Both the position numbers and the translations under genes were made by a program. Below are positions 22,318 through 29,419 of a stretch of DNA of 31,805 bases, one piece after another (position 1 is the first letter of the stretch; each line of letters begins with the position of its first letter). Under the pieces are notes generated by a model. It had not been told where the DNA came from. It did no database searches and was given only the letters and a program-made list of their open reading frames with translations. The stretch covers positions 1 to 31,805 of the forward strand of contig CAAGCE010000068.1 in NCBI GenBank assembly GCA_900768245.1. Reading direction: 5' to 3'. The stretch is from Oscillospiraceae bacterium (lineage in GTDB: Bacteria; Bacillota; Clostridia; Oscillospirales; Ruminococcaceae).

Positions 22318-23403
22318 TTAATCGCCGAATGAAACACCGAGGTTTCTTGCGGTTACAACAAGCTGATGGTCAGGTGTTACGAACTTTGTTTTGCCTGCAA
22401 CATCTGAAAGCTTGTTTTCTGTTATTTTGCCGTCTACCATTGCGACGGTATAGCCGTATTTTTCGTTTTCGATAAGTGATGCTGCCCTTACACCGAATTT
22501 TGTTGCAAGAACACGGTCATACGCTGACGGGCTGCCGCCTCTTAGCATATGTCCCGGAACGCATACTCTTGCTTCGATGCCTGTCGCTGACTGCACCTGT
22601 GCGGCGATACGGGAGGTAGCTGTGAGTATTCCTGCTTCCTCACGCTTCTTTGCACGTTCCTTTTTCTTCATCTTTGCTTCTTCAACATCAAATGCACCTT
22701 CTGCAACAGCTACGATGGAGAAGGTCTTTCCTGCCTTGGCACGCTTGTTTACAGCTTCGATTATCTTTGCGGGATCGTACGGTATTTCAGGAATGATGAT
22801 AATATCGGCACCGCCTGCAATGCCTGAATAAAGCGTGAGCCAGCCTGCCTTATTGCCCATTATTTCAACCATAAGGATACGGCTGTGGGAGGCAGCTGTT
22901 GTGTGAAGGCGGTCGATAACGTCAGTTGCGGTATCAACTGCTGTGTGGAAACCAAAGGTCACATCTGTACCGAAAATATCGTTGTCGATCGTTTTTGGCA
23001 GACCGATAACGTTCAGTCCTTCTTCGGAGAGGAGATTGGCTGTTTTATGCGTGCCGTTTCCGCCCAGAGTAAGAAGGCAGTCGAGCTTCTGCTTTTTATA
23101 GGTATCCTTCATTGCCTTTACTTTGTCAACGTTGTCTTCACCGATAACGGACATCATCTTGAACGGCTGACGCTTCGTACCGAGGATCGTTCCGCCCTGT
23201 GTGAGTATGCCCGAAAATTCAGACGGCTTCATATCTCTTGCAATGTTATTTATAAGTCCGTAATATCCATTCTGTATTCCGACTATTTCAACATTGTCTT
23301 CGCCCATTCTTTCAAAGCAGGCTTTTGCGACGCCTCTTATTGTTGCGTTAAGTCCCGGACAGTCGCCGCCGCTTGTAAGTATGCCGATCCTTTTCTTAGC
23401 CAT
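22318..23403 (-). CDS. pfkA: 6-phosphofructokinase (mixed-type, group III-like)
   Basis: This glycolytic enzyme phosphorylates fructose 6-phosphate. The 361-residue product has SGGDCPGLNA (11-20), PKTIDND (136-142) and MGNKAGWL-type substrate-site motifs. The phosphoryl-donor positions are unusual: GGNGT (114-118) has N where ATP-type enzymes have D, G117 (the ATP-type residue at E. coli position 104) and K137 (the PPi-type residue at position 124). This mix occurs in a separate subgroup of PFKs, probably ATP-using. CAGGAGGTAAT precedes the ATG. The upstream gap is filled by a 160-base palindrome. Confidence 0.92.
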   Translation of the reverse strand: MAKKRIGILTSGGDCPGLNATIRGVAKACFERMGEDNVEIVGIQNGYYGLINNIARDMKPSEFSGILTQGGTILGTKRQPFKMMSVIGEDNVDKVKAMKDTYKKQKLDCLLTLGGNGTHKTANLLSEEGLNVIGLPKTIDNDIFGTDVTFGFHTAVDTATDVIDRLHTTAASHSRILMVEIMGNKAGWLTLYSGIAGGADIIIIPEIPYDPAKIIEAVNKRAKAGKTFSIVAVAEGAFDVEEAKMKKKERAKKREEAGILTATSRIAAQVQSATGIEARVCVPGHMLRGGSPSAYDRVLATKFGVRAASLIENEKYGYTVAMVDGKITENKLSDVAGKTKFVTPDHQLVVTARNLGVSFGD

Positions 23404-23429
23404 AATGATTACCTCCTGAGTTTTTTCTT

Positions 23430-23589
23430 ATACTAATCTTTGATCGTTCTGTAGACAAAGCCGACAGATGAAATAATTCCAATCAAGAAAAGCGACTGCA
23501 GGCGGGCTTGCCGCCCGTCAAAGGAGCTTGACGCAGAGTGGGATTATTTCAGCCAAGGATTTGTCTATAGGTTGATTAAAGATTAGTAT
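23430..23589. repeat. 160-base MITE-like inverted-repeat element
   Basis: The ends are perfect inverses, ATACTAATCTTT (23430-23441) and AAAGATTAGTAT (23578-23589). Imperfect homology continues for about 50 bases per arm (for example TGAAATAATTCC against GGGATTATTTCA). The centre has a GC hairpin, GGCGGG-CTTG-CCGCCC-like. No coding sequence is present. This is the form of a small non-autonomous transposable element. Each arm contains an outward TTGTCT-17-TAGTAT promoter-like pair, one of which faces pfkA. Confidence 0.75.
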
Positions 23590-23597
23590 TAAATAAA

Positions 23598-23630
23598 CAG
23601 GGTATGCGGAAAATGATGCCGTATACCCTG
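23598..23630 (-). terminator. Terminator of the GGDEF-EAL gene
   Basis: CAGGGTATGCGG (23598-23609) pairs with CCGTATACCCTG (23619-23630), with one G-U pair, six bases after the stop codon at 23636. On the minus strand it is followed by TTTATTTAAT. Confidence 0.8.
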
Positions 23631-23635
23631 TAATG

Positions 23636-25927
23636 TTATTTTGCCTTGCTTTCGCTGACGGACTGATTCATTTTCATTGCCATAAATTCTTCAAATTTAT
23701 CTGCCGGCATAGGCTTTCCGAAGAAATAACCCTGTGCCTGATCGCAGCCGGACTGCTTCAATATCTGTGCCTGACCGGGAGTTTCGATACCCTCGGCAAT
23801 GGTTTCGATCTTCTTTGATTTGGCAATTCTGATAACGGCAGAAACGATCTCTCTTGAGATCTCATCTTCTTCAAGGTACATTACAAATGAGCGGTCAAGC
23901 TTCAAAAGCGTGATAGGCAGCACCTGTATGTAGCTGAGTGATGAATAACCTGTACCGAAATCGTCCATAGAAAGCTTTACGCCAAGTGCCTTTATTTCTT
24001 CCATCTGGCTTATTGCGTGGTCAATATCTTTGAGCGCAAGTGATTCCGTAAGCTCAACATCAAGCCACTGTGCTTCAAGTCCGGATGCTTTAAGGGCATT
24101 CTTTATGGATTCGGTAACATTTGTCTGATAGAAATCGACTGCTGTAAGATTTATTGAAACTGTTATCGGCGGATAGCCTTTATCCTGCCATTCTTTATTC
24201 TGGCGGCAGGCTTCCGCAAGGACAAATTCACTTATTTTTGTTATGAGCATTGAATTTTCGGCAACAGGAATAAAGTTGCCCGGAGGAACTATGGTGCCGT
24301 CAGGCTTTATCCATCTGATAAGTGCCTCCATACCGATAAGTGTGCCGTCGGAAAGGTTTATCTTAGGCTGATAATAAAGCACAAGCTCGTGATTTTCGAT
24401 AGCCTGTGTAAGCTCCTTTTCAAGAGCGGTGCTCTGGATTATCTTATCGTGTATCTTATTATCGTATCGGATAATATTTCCACGGGTCTCGTCGGAAAGA
24501 CTGAGGGAAAATTCCGCATGGTCGAGTGTCTGTGCAAAATCATCACCGCCGTCGGACATTTTACAGTAGCCTGCGGAGCAGGTGATAGTCTGGTTTGCGA
24601 ATTTATCTGTGCAGAGATTTGCGAGGTTGGTCTGTATCTTCCTGATTATTCTTTCCGGGAGCTCATCATCGCCTGTATCTCTTATCAGGAGCGCAAAATT
24701 ATCGCCGCCGATACGAGCTCCGAAGCCGTTTGATGCGATAGCCTTGACTATGATGTTGGCAAAATCGTTAAGAAGCTTGTTGCCGTTGAGGTAACCGCAG
24801 GTATCATTGATAATATGGAAGCTGTCAATATCAAGTACGATGACCCAATAATCCATACCTGTTTCCTTTGAGCCTTCAAAGGTTTCCTGACCGATGAGCA
24901 TAAACTTGTTTCGGTTATAGATCTGAGTAACATCATCGATGTAAGCCATGCGCTCAATAAGGCTGTCCTTTTCTTTTTCCTTGGTGACATCAAGGATAGC
25001 TCCGCCGATCTGTGCTTTCAGCAGGCATTTGTCGGGAACTATCTTATATCTGAACTGGAACCAATGATATGCTGCGTCTGCGGCAAGCATACGGAATTCA
25101 AGGTTGTGTATTTTTCCGCTGTCAACGCCGTCGGGATTTGTCATTGACGCTGTAAGTGAATCAAATGCAAGGAGATCCTTCGGGTGAACAAGCTCTGCAA
25201 GCTCATTGAATGTAACGTGTTCTGAGGTTATGCCGAGCATTTTCTGGAGCTGCTCTGAGATATAGTAGGAGTAGCTGTCGGGTTCTTTAAGGAGAAGTCC
25301 GATCTCGGAAAGCTCCATAGACATTGAAAGCTTGTTTTCCGAAGCGGCAAGATCCTTTGAATACTGGATAAGCTCCTCTTTCATTTTAACGTTTTCCGAA
25401 AGATCCAGACCGATAGACATCATTATGTAGCTTGTTCTTCGTTTTTCGTTGACAACGCTCATAAGTGATGTGTTCCAGATGGTGCATATTTTTGCACCGC
25501 CCTTTGCGGTAACGTTGAATTCTTCATCTCTGTTGTTTATTATTGCCTGAAGGCTGGGGGCAAACGCATCCGGAGGAAGAACCTTTTGAAGAGCTTTTGG
25601 ATTTAAAAGATCCTCGGCAGTATAGCCGGTTATTTCGGTAAGCTTATCATTTACTTCAACAAAATGAAAATCTGCGTCCCATAAGATCACCATTGCATTT
25701 ATGCTCTGCATTATCTGCGAAAGATACTGGTGTTCTTTTTTTGCCTGAGTTTTTCTCAGGTGGCTGAATCCGATTGCAAGAACGGCAGCGGAAATTGCAA
25801 CGGCAGCAAGATAGCATATGATTATGATATGAAAATAGTCGGAAAGCTTTAATGCGATGTTAAGTGCAGCGAGTGTTGCGCCTGTATAAGCTAAGGCAAT
25901 AACTATGGCTGCTGAATTTTTACGCAA
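23636..25927 (-). CDS. Membrane-anchored PAS-PAS-GGDEF-EAL protein, likely c-di-GMP phosphodiesterase
   Basis: The 763-residue product has two N-terminal membrane helices (about 8-26 and 32-54), two PAS-like sensor domains (about 65-180 and 195-320), a GGDEF domain (about 325-490) and an EAL domain (about 500-750). The cyclase signature is degenerate, GGDNF at 407-411. The EAL motifs look complete: EAL (534-536), ELTES (625-629), DDFGTG (655-660), AEGIE (711-715) and QGYFFGKPM (732-740). So it probably breaks down c-di-GMP, with GGDNF perhaps a GTP-binding control site. It is monocistronic with a consensus promoter at 26068-26096. Confidence 0.93.
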   Translation of the reverse strand: MRKNSAAIVIALAYTGATLAALNIALKLSDYFHIIIICYLAAVAISAAVLAIGFSHLRKTQAKKEHQYLSQIMQSINAMVILWDADFHFVEVNDKLTEITGYTAEDLLNPKALQKVLPPDAFAPSLQAIINNRDEEFNVTAKGGAKICTIWNTSLMSVVNEKRRTSYIMMSIGLDLSENVKMKEELIQYSKDLAASENKLSMSMELSEIGLLLKEPDSYSYYISEQLQKMLGITSEHVTFNELAELVHPKDLLAFDSLTASMTNPDGVDSGKIHNLEFRMLAADAAYHWFQFRYKIVPDKCLLKAQIGGAILDVTKEKEKDSLIERMAYIDDVTQIYNRNKFMLIGQETFEGSKETGMDYWVIVLDIDSFHIINDTCGYLNGNKLLNDFANIIVKAIASNGFGARIGGDNFALLIRDTGDDELPERIIRKIQTNLANLCTDKFANQTITCSAGYCKMSDGGDDFAQTLDHAEFSLSLSDETRGNIIRYDNKIHDKIIQSTALEKELTQAIENHELVLYYQPKINLSDGTLIGMEALIRWIKPDGTIVPPGNFIPVAENSMLITKISEFVLAEACRQNKEWQDKGYPPITVSINLTAVDFYQTNVTESIKNALKASGLEAQWLDVELTESLALKDIDHAISQMEEIKALGVKLSMDDFGTGYSSLSYIQVLPITLLKLDRSFVMYLEEDEISREIVSAVIRIAKSKKIETIAEGIETPGQAQILKQSGCDQAQGYFFGKPMPADKFEEFMAMKMNQSVSESKAK

Positions 25928-26067
25928 TGCTATCTCCCCCCTTTTTTATTGTGATGTTGTGATGATGTTTTCAGTATAGAAAGTATAGCGCAGATGCCGC
26001 AAATGATCTATATAAAGCTGTATTTTTACTCGGAGATGATGCGCCTATTGTATTATATTACAATTAC

Positions 26068-26096
26068 ATTATATATTCTAAACTGTTTTTTGTCAA
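26068..26096 (-). promoter_or_regulatory. Promoter of the GGDEF-EAL gene
   Basis: On the minus strand TTGACA (26096-26091), 17 bases, TATAAT (26073-26068): perfect consensus. It leaves a leader of about 135 nt before the start at 25927; no structured element is obvious in it. Confidence 0.8.
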
Positions 26097-26134
26097 TAAT
26101 TATCATAAGAAAAGCGGAAAAATACGTTGAAATT

Positions 26135-26180
26135 TCACATAAATGTCACATTTGAATGTTAAAATAATAAAAAATAATAT
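26135..26180 (+). promoter_or_regulatory. Promoter and direct-repeat operator of the two-component operon
   Basis: TTGAAT (26152-26157), 17 bases, TAATAT (26175-26180) forms a promoter. Immediately upstream TCACAT occurs twice, at 26135-26140 and 26146-26151, 11 bases apart. OmpR/PhoB-family regulators bind direct repeats with about this spacing, so autoregulation by the gene at 26234 is likely. The divergent GGDEF-EAL promoter lies 40 bases away. Confidence 0.55.
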
Positions 26181-26233
26181 GGGACAGATCACAGTAAATA
26201 TGCCGCTTGAAGCGGGGAAACGGAGTCTTAGAT

Positions 26234-26905
26234 ATGCCGAGAATTTTAATTGTAGACGATGAAAAGATGATCCGCAACGTCGTAAAGGAATATGCGGAAT
26301 TTGAGGGCTATGAAACAAAAGAAGCCGAGGACGGTATGGAAGCTGTCGAGATATGTCGAAAGGAAGATTTTGACATTATAGTTATGGATATTATGATGCC
26401 ACGTCTTGACGGTTATTCAGCTATAAAGGAGATCCATAAGACAAAGCCTATACCTGTTATTATGCTTTCCGCAAGGGGCGAGGAGTATGACAAGCTCTTC
26501 GGCTTTGAAATCGGCATTGACGATTATGTTGTCAAGCCATTCTCACCTAAGGAGCTGCTTGCAAGAATAAAGGCTGTGCTGAAGCGTTCAGCCGCAAAGG
26601 AACAGCAGATGGATATTATCCGCTATGAGGGACTTGAGATAAATGTTACCGGACGTGAGGTCTCCATTGACGGAAAGCCTGTTTCGCTTACTCCAAAGGA
26701 ATATGACCTGCTCTTTTACCTTGTTAAGAACAAGGGCATCGCTCTTTCCCGTGAAAAGCTTCTTGAAGAAGTATGGGGATATGATTTTTACGGCGATGAC
26801 CGTACAGTTGATACCCATATCAAAATGCTGAGAAATTCTCTCGGCGAATACCGCAAGTTTATAAAAACTCTCCGTGGAATGGGGTATAAGTTTGAAACGA
26901 ACTAA
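26234..26905 (+). CDS. OmpR/PhoB-family response regulator
   Basis: The 223-residue product has a receiver domain with acidic pocket D8-D9, phosphoacceptor D52 (IIVMDIMMPR), the MLSARGE switch residue region and K in VKPFSP, then a winged-helix DNA-binding domain (about 128-222) with LTPKEYDLLFYLVKN and RTVDTHIKMLRNSL. The ATG at 26234 has GGAG eight bases upstream; a TTG nine codons earlier is less likely. It overlaps the kinase gene, and the pair forms a two-component system. The signal and target genes are unknown. Confidence 0.94.
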   Translation: MPRILIVDDEKMIRNVVKEYAEFEGYETKEAEDGMEAVEICRKEDFDIIVMDIMMPRLDGYSAIKEIHKTKPIPVIMLSARGEEYDKLFGFEIGIDDYVVKPFSPKELLARIKAVLKRSAAKEQQMDIIRYEGLEINVTGREVSIDGKPVSLTPKEYDLLFYLVKNKGIALSREKLLEEVWGYDFYGDDRTVDTHIKMLRNSLGEYRKFIKTLRGMGYKFETN

Positions 26906-28325
26906 GCATATGCAGAACCTGCGCAACACGGTCTGGATGTATTTCGTTATATTCATTTCAAGCATACTTATACTTGTGTGGTTCACCTTTGTTGTTTCGC
27001 TGGAGTCAAATTATAAAAGTATGAAGACCCGTGAGATAATAAGCATTGCATCATATATCCTGAAGGGCTGGAACGAGGATAATTTCACTTCGGACAAGCT
27101 GGATGAGATAGCCTATAATAATGATATGTGCATACTTATCCAGAACAGCGAGGGCTACACAATATATTCCTATGATATGATGGCGAATAACTGCCTTGTA
27201 CACGGTGTTTACAGCCTTACCCTGTTCAGATACCGTGCGGAGGCTCTTGCAAGCAGCGCAGGCTATTACTATGCAGAGGTGCAGAACCCGAGATTCAATA
27301 ATGATACCCTGCTGTTTGTAATGGTGGTAGGCTCAAAGGACGACCCTGAGGGTTACATTTATCTGAACACATCGCTTGAACCGCTCCAGTCCACCTCCGA
27401 TATTATAAAAACTCAGGTATTGTGGATAAGTATTATTCTTTTTGTACTCGGACTTGGCATTGCGTATTTCCTTGCAAGGCTCATTGAAGCTCCTATCGTC
27501 CGCATCACACGTTCTGCGAAAAAGCTGGGACAGGGTGATTATTCCGCTGAATTTGACGGTCACGGCTATGCGGAAACGGAAGTCCTTGCGGAAACGCTGA
27601 ACTATGCCGCATCGGAAATATCAAAGGTGGACAACCTCAGACGTGACCTTATAGCGAATATCTCCCACGACCTGAGAACACCGCTCACAATGGTAAAAGC
27701 ATATGCGGAAATGATAAGGGATCTTTCCGGCGACAATCCCGAAAAGCGAACCGAGCATATCAATGTTATCATTGAGGAAAGCGACCGCCTTGCAACGCTG
27801 GTAAATGATATTCTCGACCTTTCAAAGCTTGAAAGCGGAAATGCGGAGCTGAATATGGCGGAATTCTGCATAACCGAAAAAATAAATGAGATAATGGGAC
27901 GCTATAAGCTGCTTTCGGAACAGCAGGGCTATAAATTTATCGTTACCGCCGAAACTCCGTTTATGGTAAAGGCGGACGTTGTAAAAATACAGCAGGTGCT
28001 TTATAACCTTATCAACAATGCCGTGAACTATACAGGCGAAAACAAGACCGTGTATATCACGCAGATAATAAAGGATAAGAAAACCGTCCGCATTGAGATA
28101 ACCGATACCGGCGAGGGAATAGATCCCGAGCTTCTGCCGCTCATATTTGACCGCTATTACCGTGCGGAAAAGAGCAAGCGTGAGGTCATCGGGACGGGTC
28201 TTGGACTTTCGATAGTAAAACAGATATTAAAACAGCATAACTGCCAGTTTGGTGTCCGCTCCGAAAAGGGCGTCGGAAGTACATTCTGGTTTGAAATGAA
28301 CGGATATGTCCGTAAAGATAAGTAG
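26892..28325 (+). CDS. Sensor histidine kinase
   Basis: The product of 477 residues has a membrane helix at about 14-35, an extracellular sensor region (about 36-175), a second helix (about 176-198), HAMP (about 198-248), a dimerisation domain with the phosphorylated H259 (NISHDLRTPLT) and an ATPase domain with N376, DTGEGID (405-411) and GTGLGLS (434-440). The start is uncertain: TTG at 26892, inside the end of the regulator gene, gives the typical LKRTKHMQNL start; an ATG lies at 26910 and another at 26874, none with a good ribosome-binding site. It pairs with the regulator upstream. Confidence 0.92.
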   Translation: MKRTKHMQNLRNTVWMYFVIFISSILILVWFTFVVSLESNYKSMKTREIISIASYILKGWNEDNFTSDKLDEIAYNNDMCILIQNSEGYTIYSYDMMANNCLVHGVYSLTLFRYRAEALASSAGYYYAEVQNPRFNNDTLLFVMVVGSKDDPEGYIYLNTSLEPLQSTSDIIKTQVLWISIILFVLGLGIAYFLARLIEAPIVRITRSAKKLGQGDYSAEFDGHGYAETEVLAETLNYAASEISKVDNLRRDLIANISHDLRTPLTMVKAYAEMIRDLSGDNPEKRTEHINVIIEESDRLATLVNDILDLSKLESGNAELNMAEFCITEKINEIMGRYKLLSEQQGYKFIVTAETPFMVKADVVKIQQVLYNLINNAVNYTGENKTVYITQIIKDKKTVRIEITDTGEGIDPELLPLIFDRYYRAEKSKREVIGTGLGLSIVKQILKQHNCQFGVRSEKGVGSTFWFEMNGYVRKDK

Positions 28326-28331
28326 CAGGAG

Positions 28332-28374
28332 AAGAACAGTTTGTCTTGGTGCAGGCTGTTCTTTTTATTTTTTT
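28332..28374 (+). terminator. Terminator of the two-component operon
   Basis: AAGAACAG (28332-28339) pairs with CTGTTCTT (28356-28363), followed by a long interrupted T tract that continues into repeat copy D. Confidence 0.8.
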
Positions 28375-28430
28375 ATTTAGACGCGCCCAAGTGATGTGCG
28401 GTCCCAAAGTAAGCACCCGCGCCGCAGGCA
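28362..28430 (+). repeat. Degenerate T-tract/GC repeat, copy D
   Basis: T5-A-T7-ATTTAG is followed by a GC-rich segment (GACGCGCCC ... CGCGCCGCAGGC) resembling the order of copies A-C but with changed arms. It follows a terminator, like copy B. Membership in the family is likely but weaker. Confidence 0.4.
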
Positions 28431-28455
28431 AAGCAAGCATAAACAGCCGTCATCG

Positions 28456-28484
28456 TTCTATTGTATCATTCCTCCGAATATACT
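28456..28484 (+). promoter_or_regulatory. Candidate sigma-E-type sporulation promoter
   Basis: TTCTATT (28456-28462), 14 bases, AATATACT (28477-28484) matches 5 of 7 and 6 of 8 positions of the Bacillus sigma-E consensus (KMATATT, CATACAMT). No good sigma-A promoter is seen before the gene at 28526. It is a weak call on its own, strengthened by the sporulation-like genes that follow. Confidence 0.35.
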
Positions 28485-28525
28485 GTACAGAAAAATTGAT
28501 TTCAGTAAAACGGAGGGATATTTCA

Positions 28526-29398
28526 ATGAACGATAATATAAACGAAATGGCAAAAAAATATAAGGAAGAAATGATGCGGCTTTACAGCAGATCGGCTTAT
28601 TCAAATCAGCATAAGCCTGCGGTTCAGTCTGCCCCGAAACCAACTGTCCGGAAAAGCGGATCTATACCCGAAAAGACCGTGGCTTCCGCTTCTGCTGAGC
28701 AGGTAAAGCAGACTTCCGCCGCCCCTCCGCCGTTTACGGCGGCAAATAAAAATAAAAAAGAAAACAGCTCAAAATTTGAATCCCCCGATGCAATTCTTGC
28801 AAGAGAGCTGGAGTCGGTGGATGCAGTACCTGCTATGGCGGATATTTCAGATATGCCGCAGTTCGATCCGAACGAAAATTCCTCGGGACGTCTGCCCGAA
28901 AACACTCCCGACGATGAACACGAACAGGGAAATTACGATTTTTCACCAAATGAAAACAGCCCTGCCGATGAGGATTTTCAGGTGCTTTATGACGAGAGCG
29001 AACCTAAGTCTGCCGCACCTATGACAGCCAAAGGCTACCTTGAAGTTGAGGTCACTGCCGCAAACAGCGCAATCCCTATCCCAAAGGCTACCGTAATTGT
29101 TACACAGCAGAGAGGTGACGAAAATCTCCTTATAAAAATGCTTACAACAAATATGAACGGCGACACGGAAACTATTGAGCTTCCTGCTCCCGATATTGCT
29201 TACTCGGAATCCCCCGACCCTGACGCAAAGCCTTTTGCGGAATACCGCATAAGCGTTGCCGCAAGGGGATTTTATACCGTGCCCGAAATAACTGTGCCGA
29301 TATTTGCAGGGGTAAAATCCATTCAGCCCATTACTATGATACCGCTTGCAAAATATCAGGCGGAGGGAAGCTTTTTTCCCGCTGCGGCTGACCATTGA
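28526..29398 (+). CDS. Unrecognised protein with disordered N-terminus and C-terminal beta domain
   Basis: The 290-residue product starts with a charged helix (MNDNINEMAKKYKEEMMRLY), then a long low-complexity segment rich in P, S, A, E and N (about 25-165), and ends in a beta-rich domain (about 168-277) with PIPKATVIVTQQ, TNMNGDTETIELP and EYRISVAARGFYTV, resembling carboxypeptidase-regulatory-like or Ig-like folds. No signal peptide or membrane segment is seen. The ATG at 28526 follows CGGAGGGA. It is 21 bases from the next gene, so the three genes probably form one operon. The function is unknown; a structural role in the spore is possible. Confidence 0.75.
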   Translation: MNDNINEMAKKYKEEMMRLYSRSAYSNQHKPAVQSAPKPTVRKSGSIPEKTVASASAEQVKQTSAAPPPFTAANKNKKENSSKFESPDAILARELESVDAVPAMADISDMPQFDPNENSSGRLPENTPDDEHEQGNYDFSPNENSPADEDFQVLYDESEPKSAAPMTAKGYLEVEVTAANSAIPIPKATVIVTQQRGDENLLIKMLTTNMNGDTETIELPAPDIAYSESPDPDAKPFAEYRISVAARGFYTVPEITVPIFAGVKSIQPITMIPLAKYQAEGSFFPAAADH

Positions 29399-29419
29399 TT
29401 TACGGAAGGGTGTTTTACT

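Noticed and set aside
22885..23436. 183-codon frame opposite pfkA
   Set aside because: It is the antisense shadow of a clear phosphofructokinase gene, has a cysteine-rich unnatural composition and runs through the pfkA ribosome-binding site.
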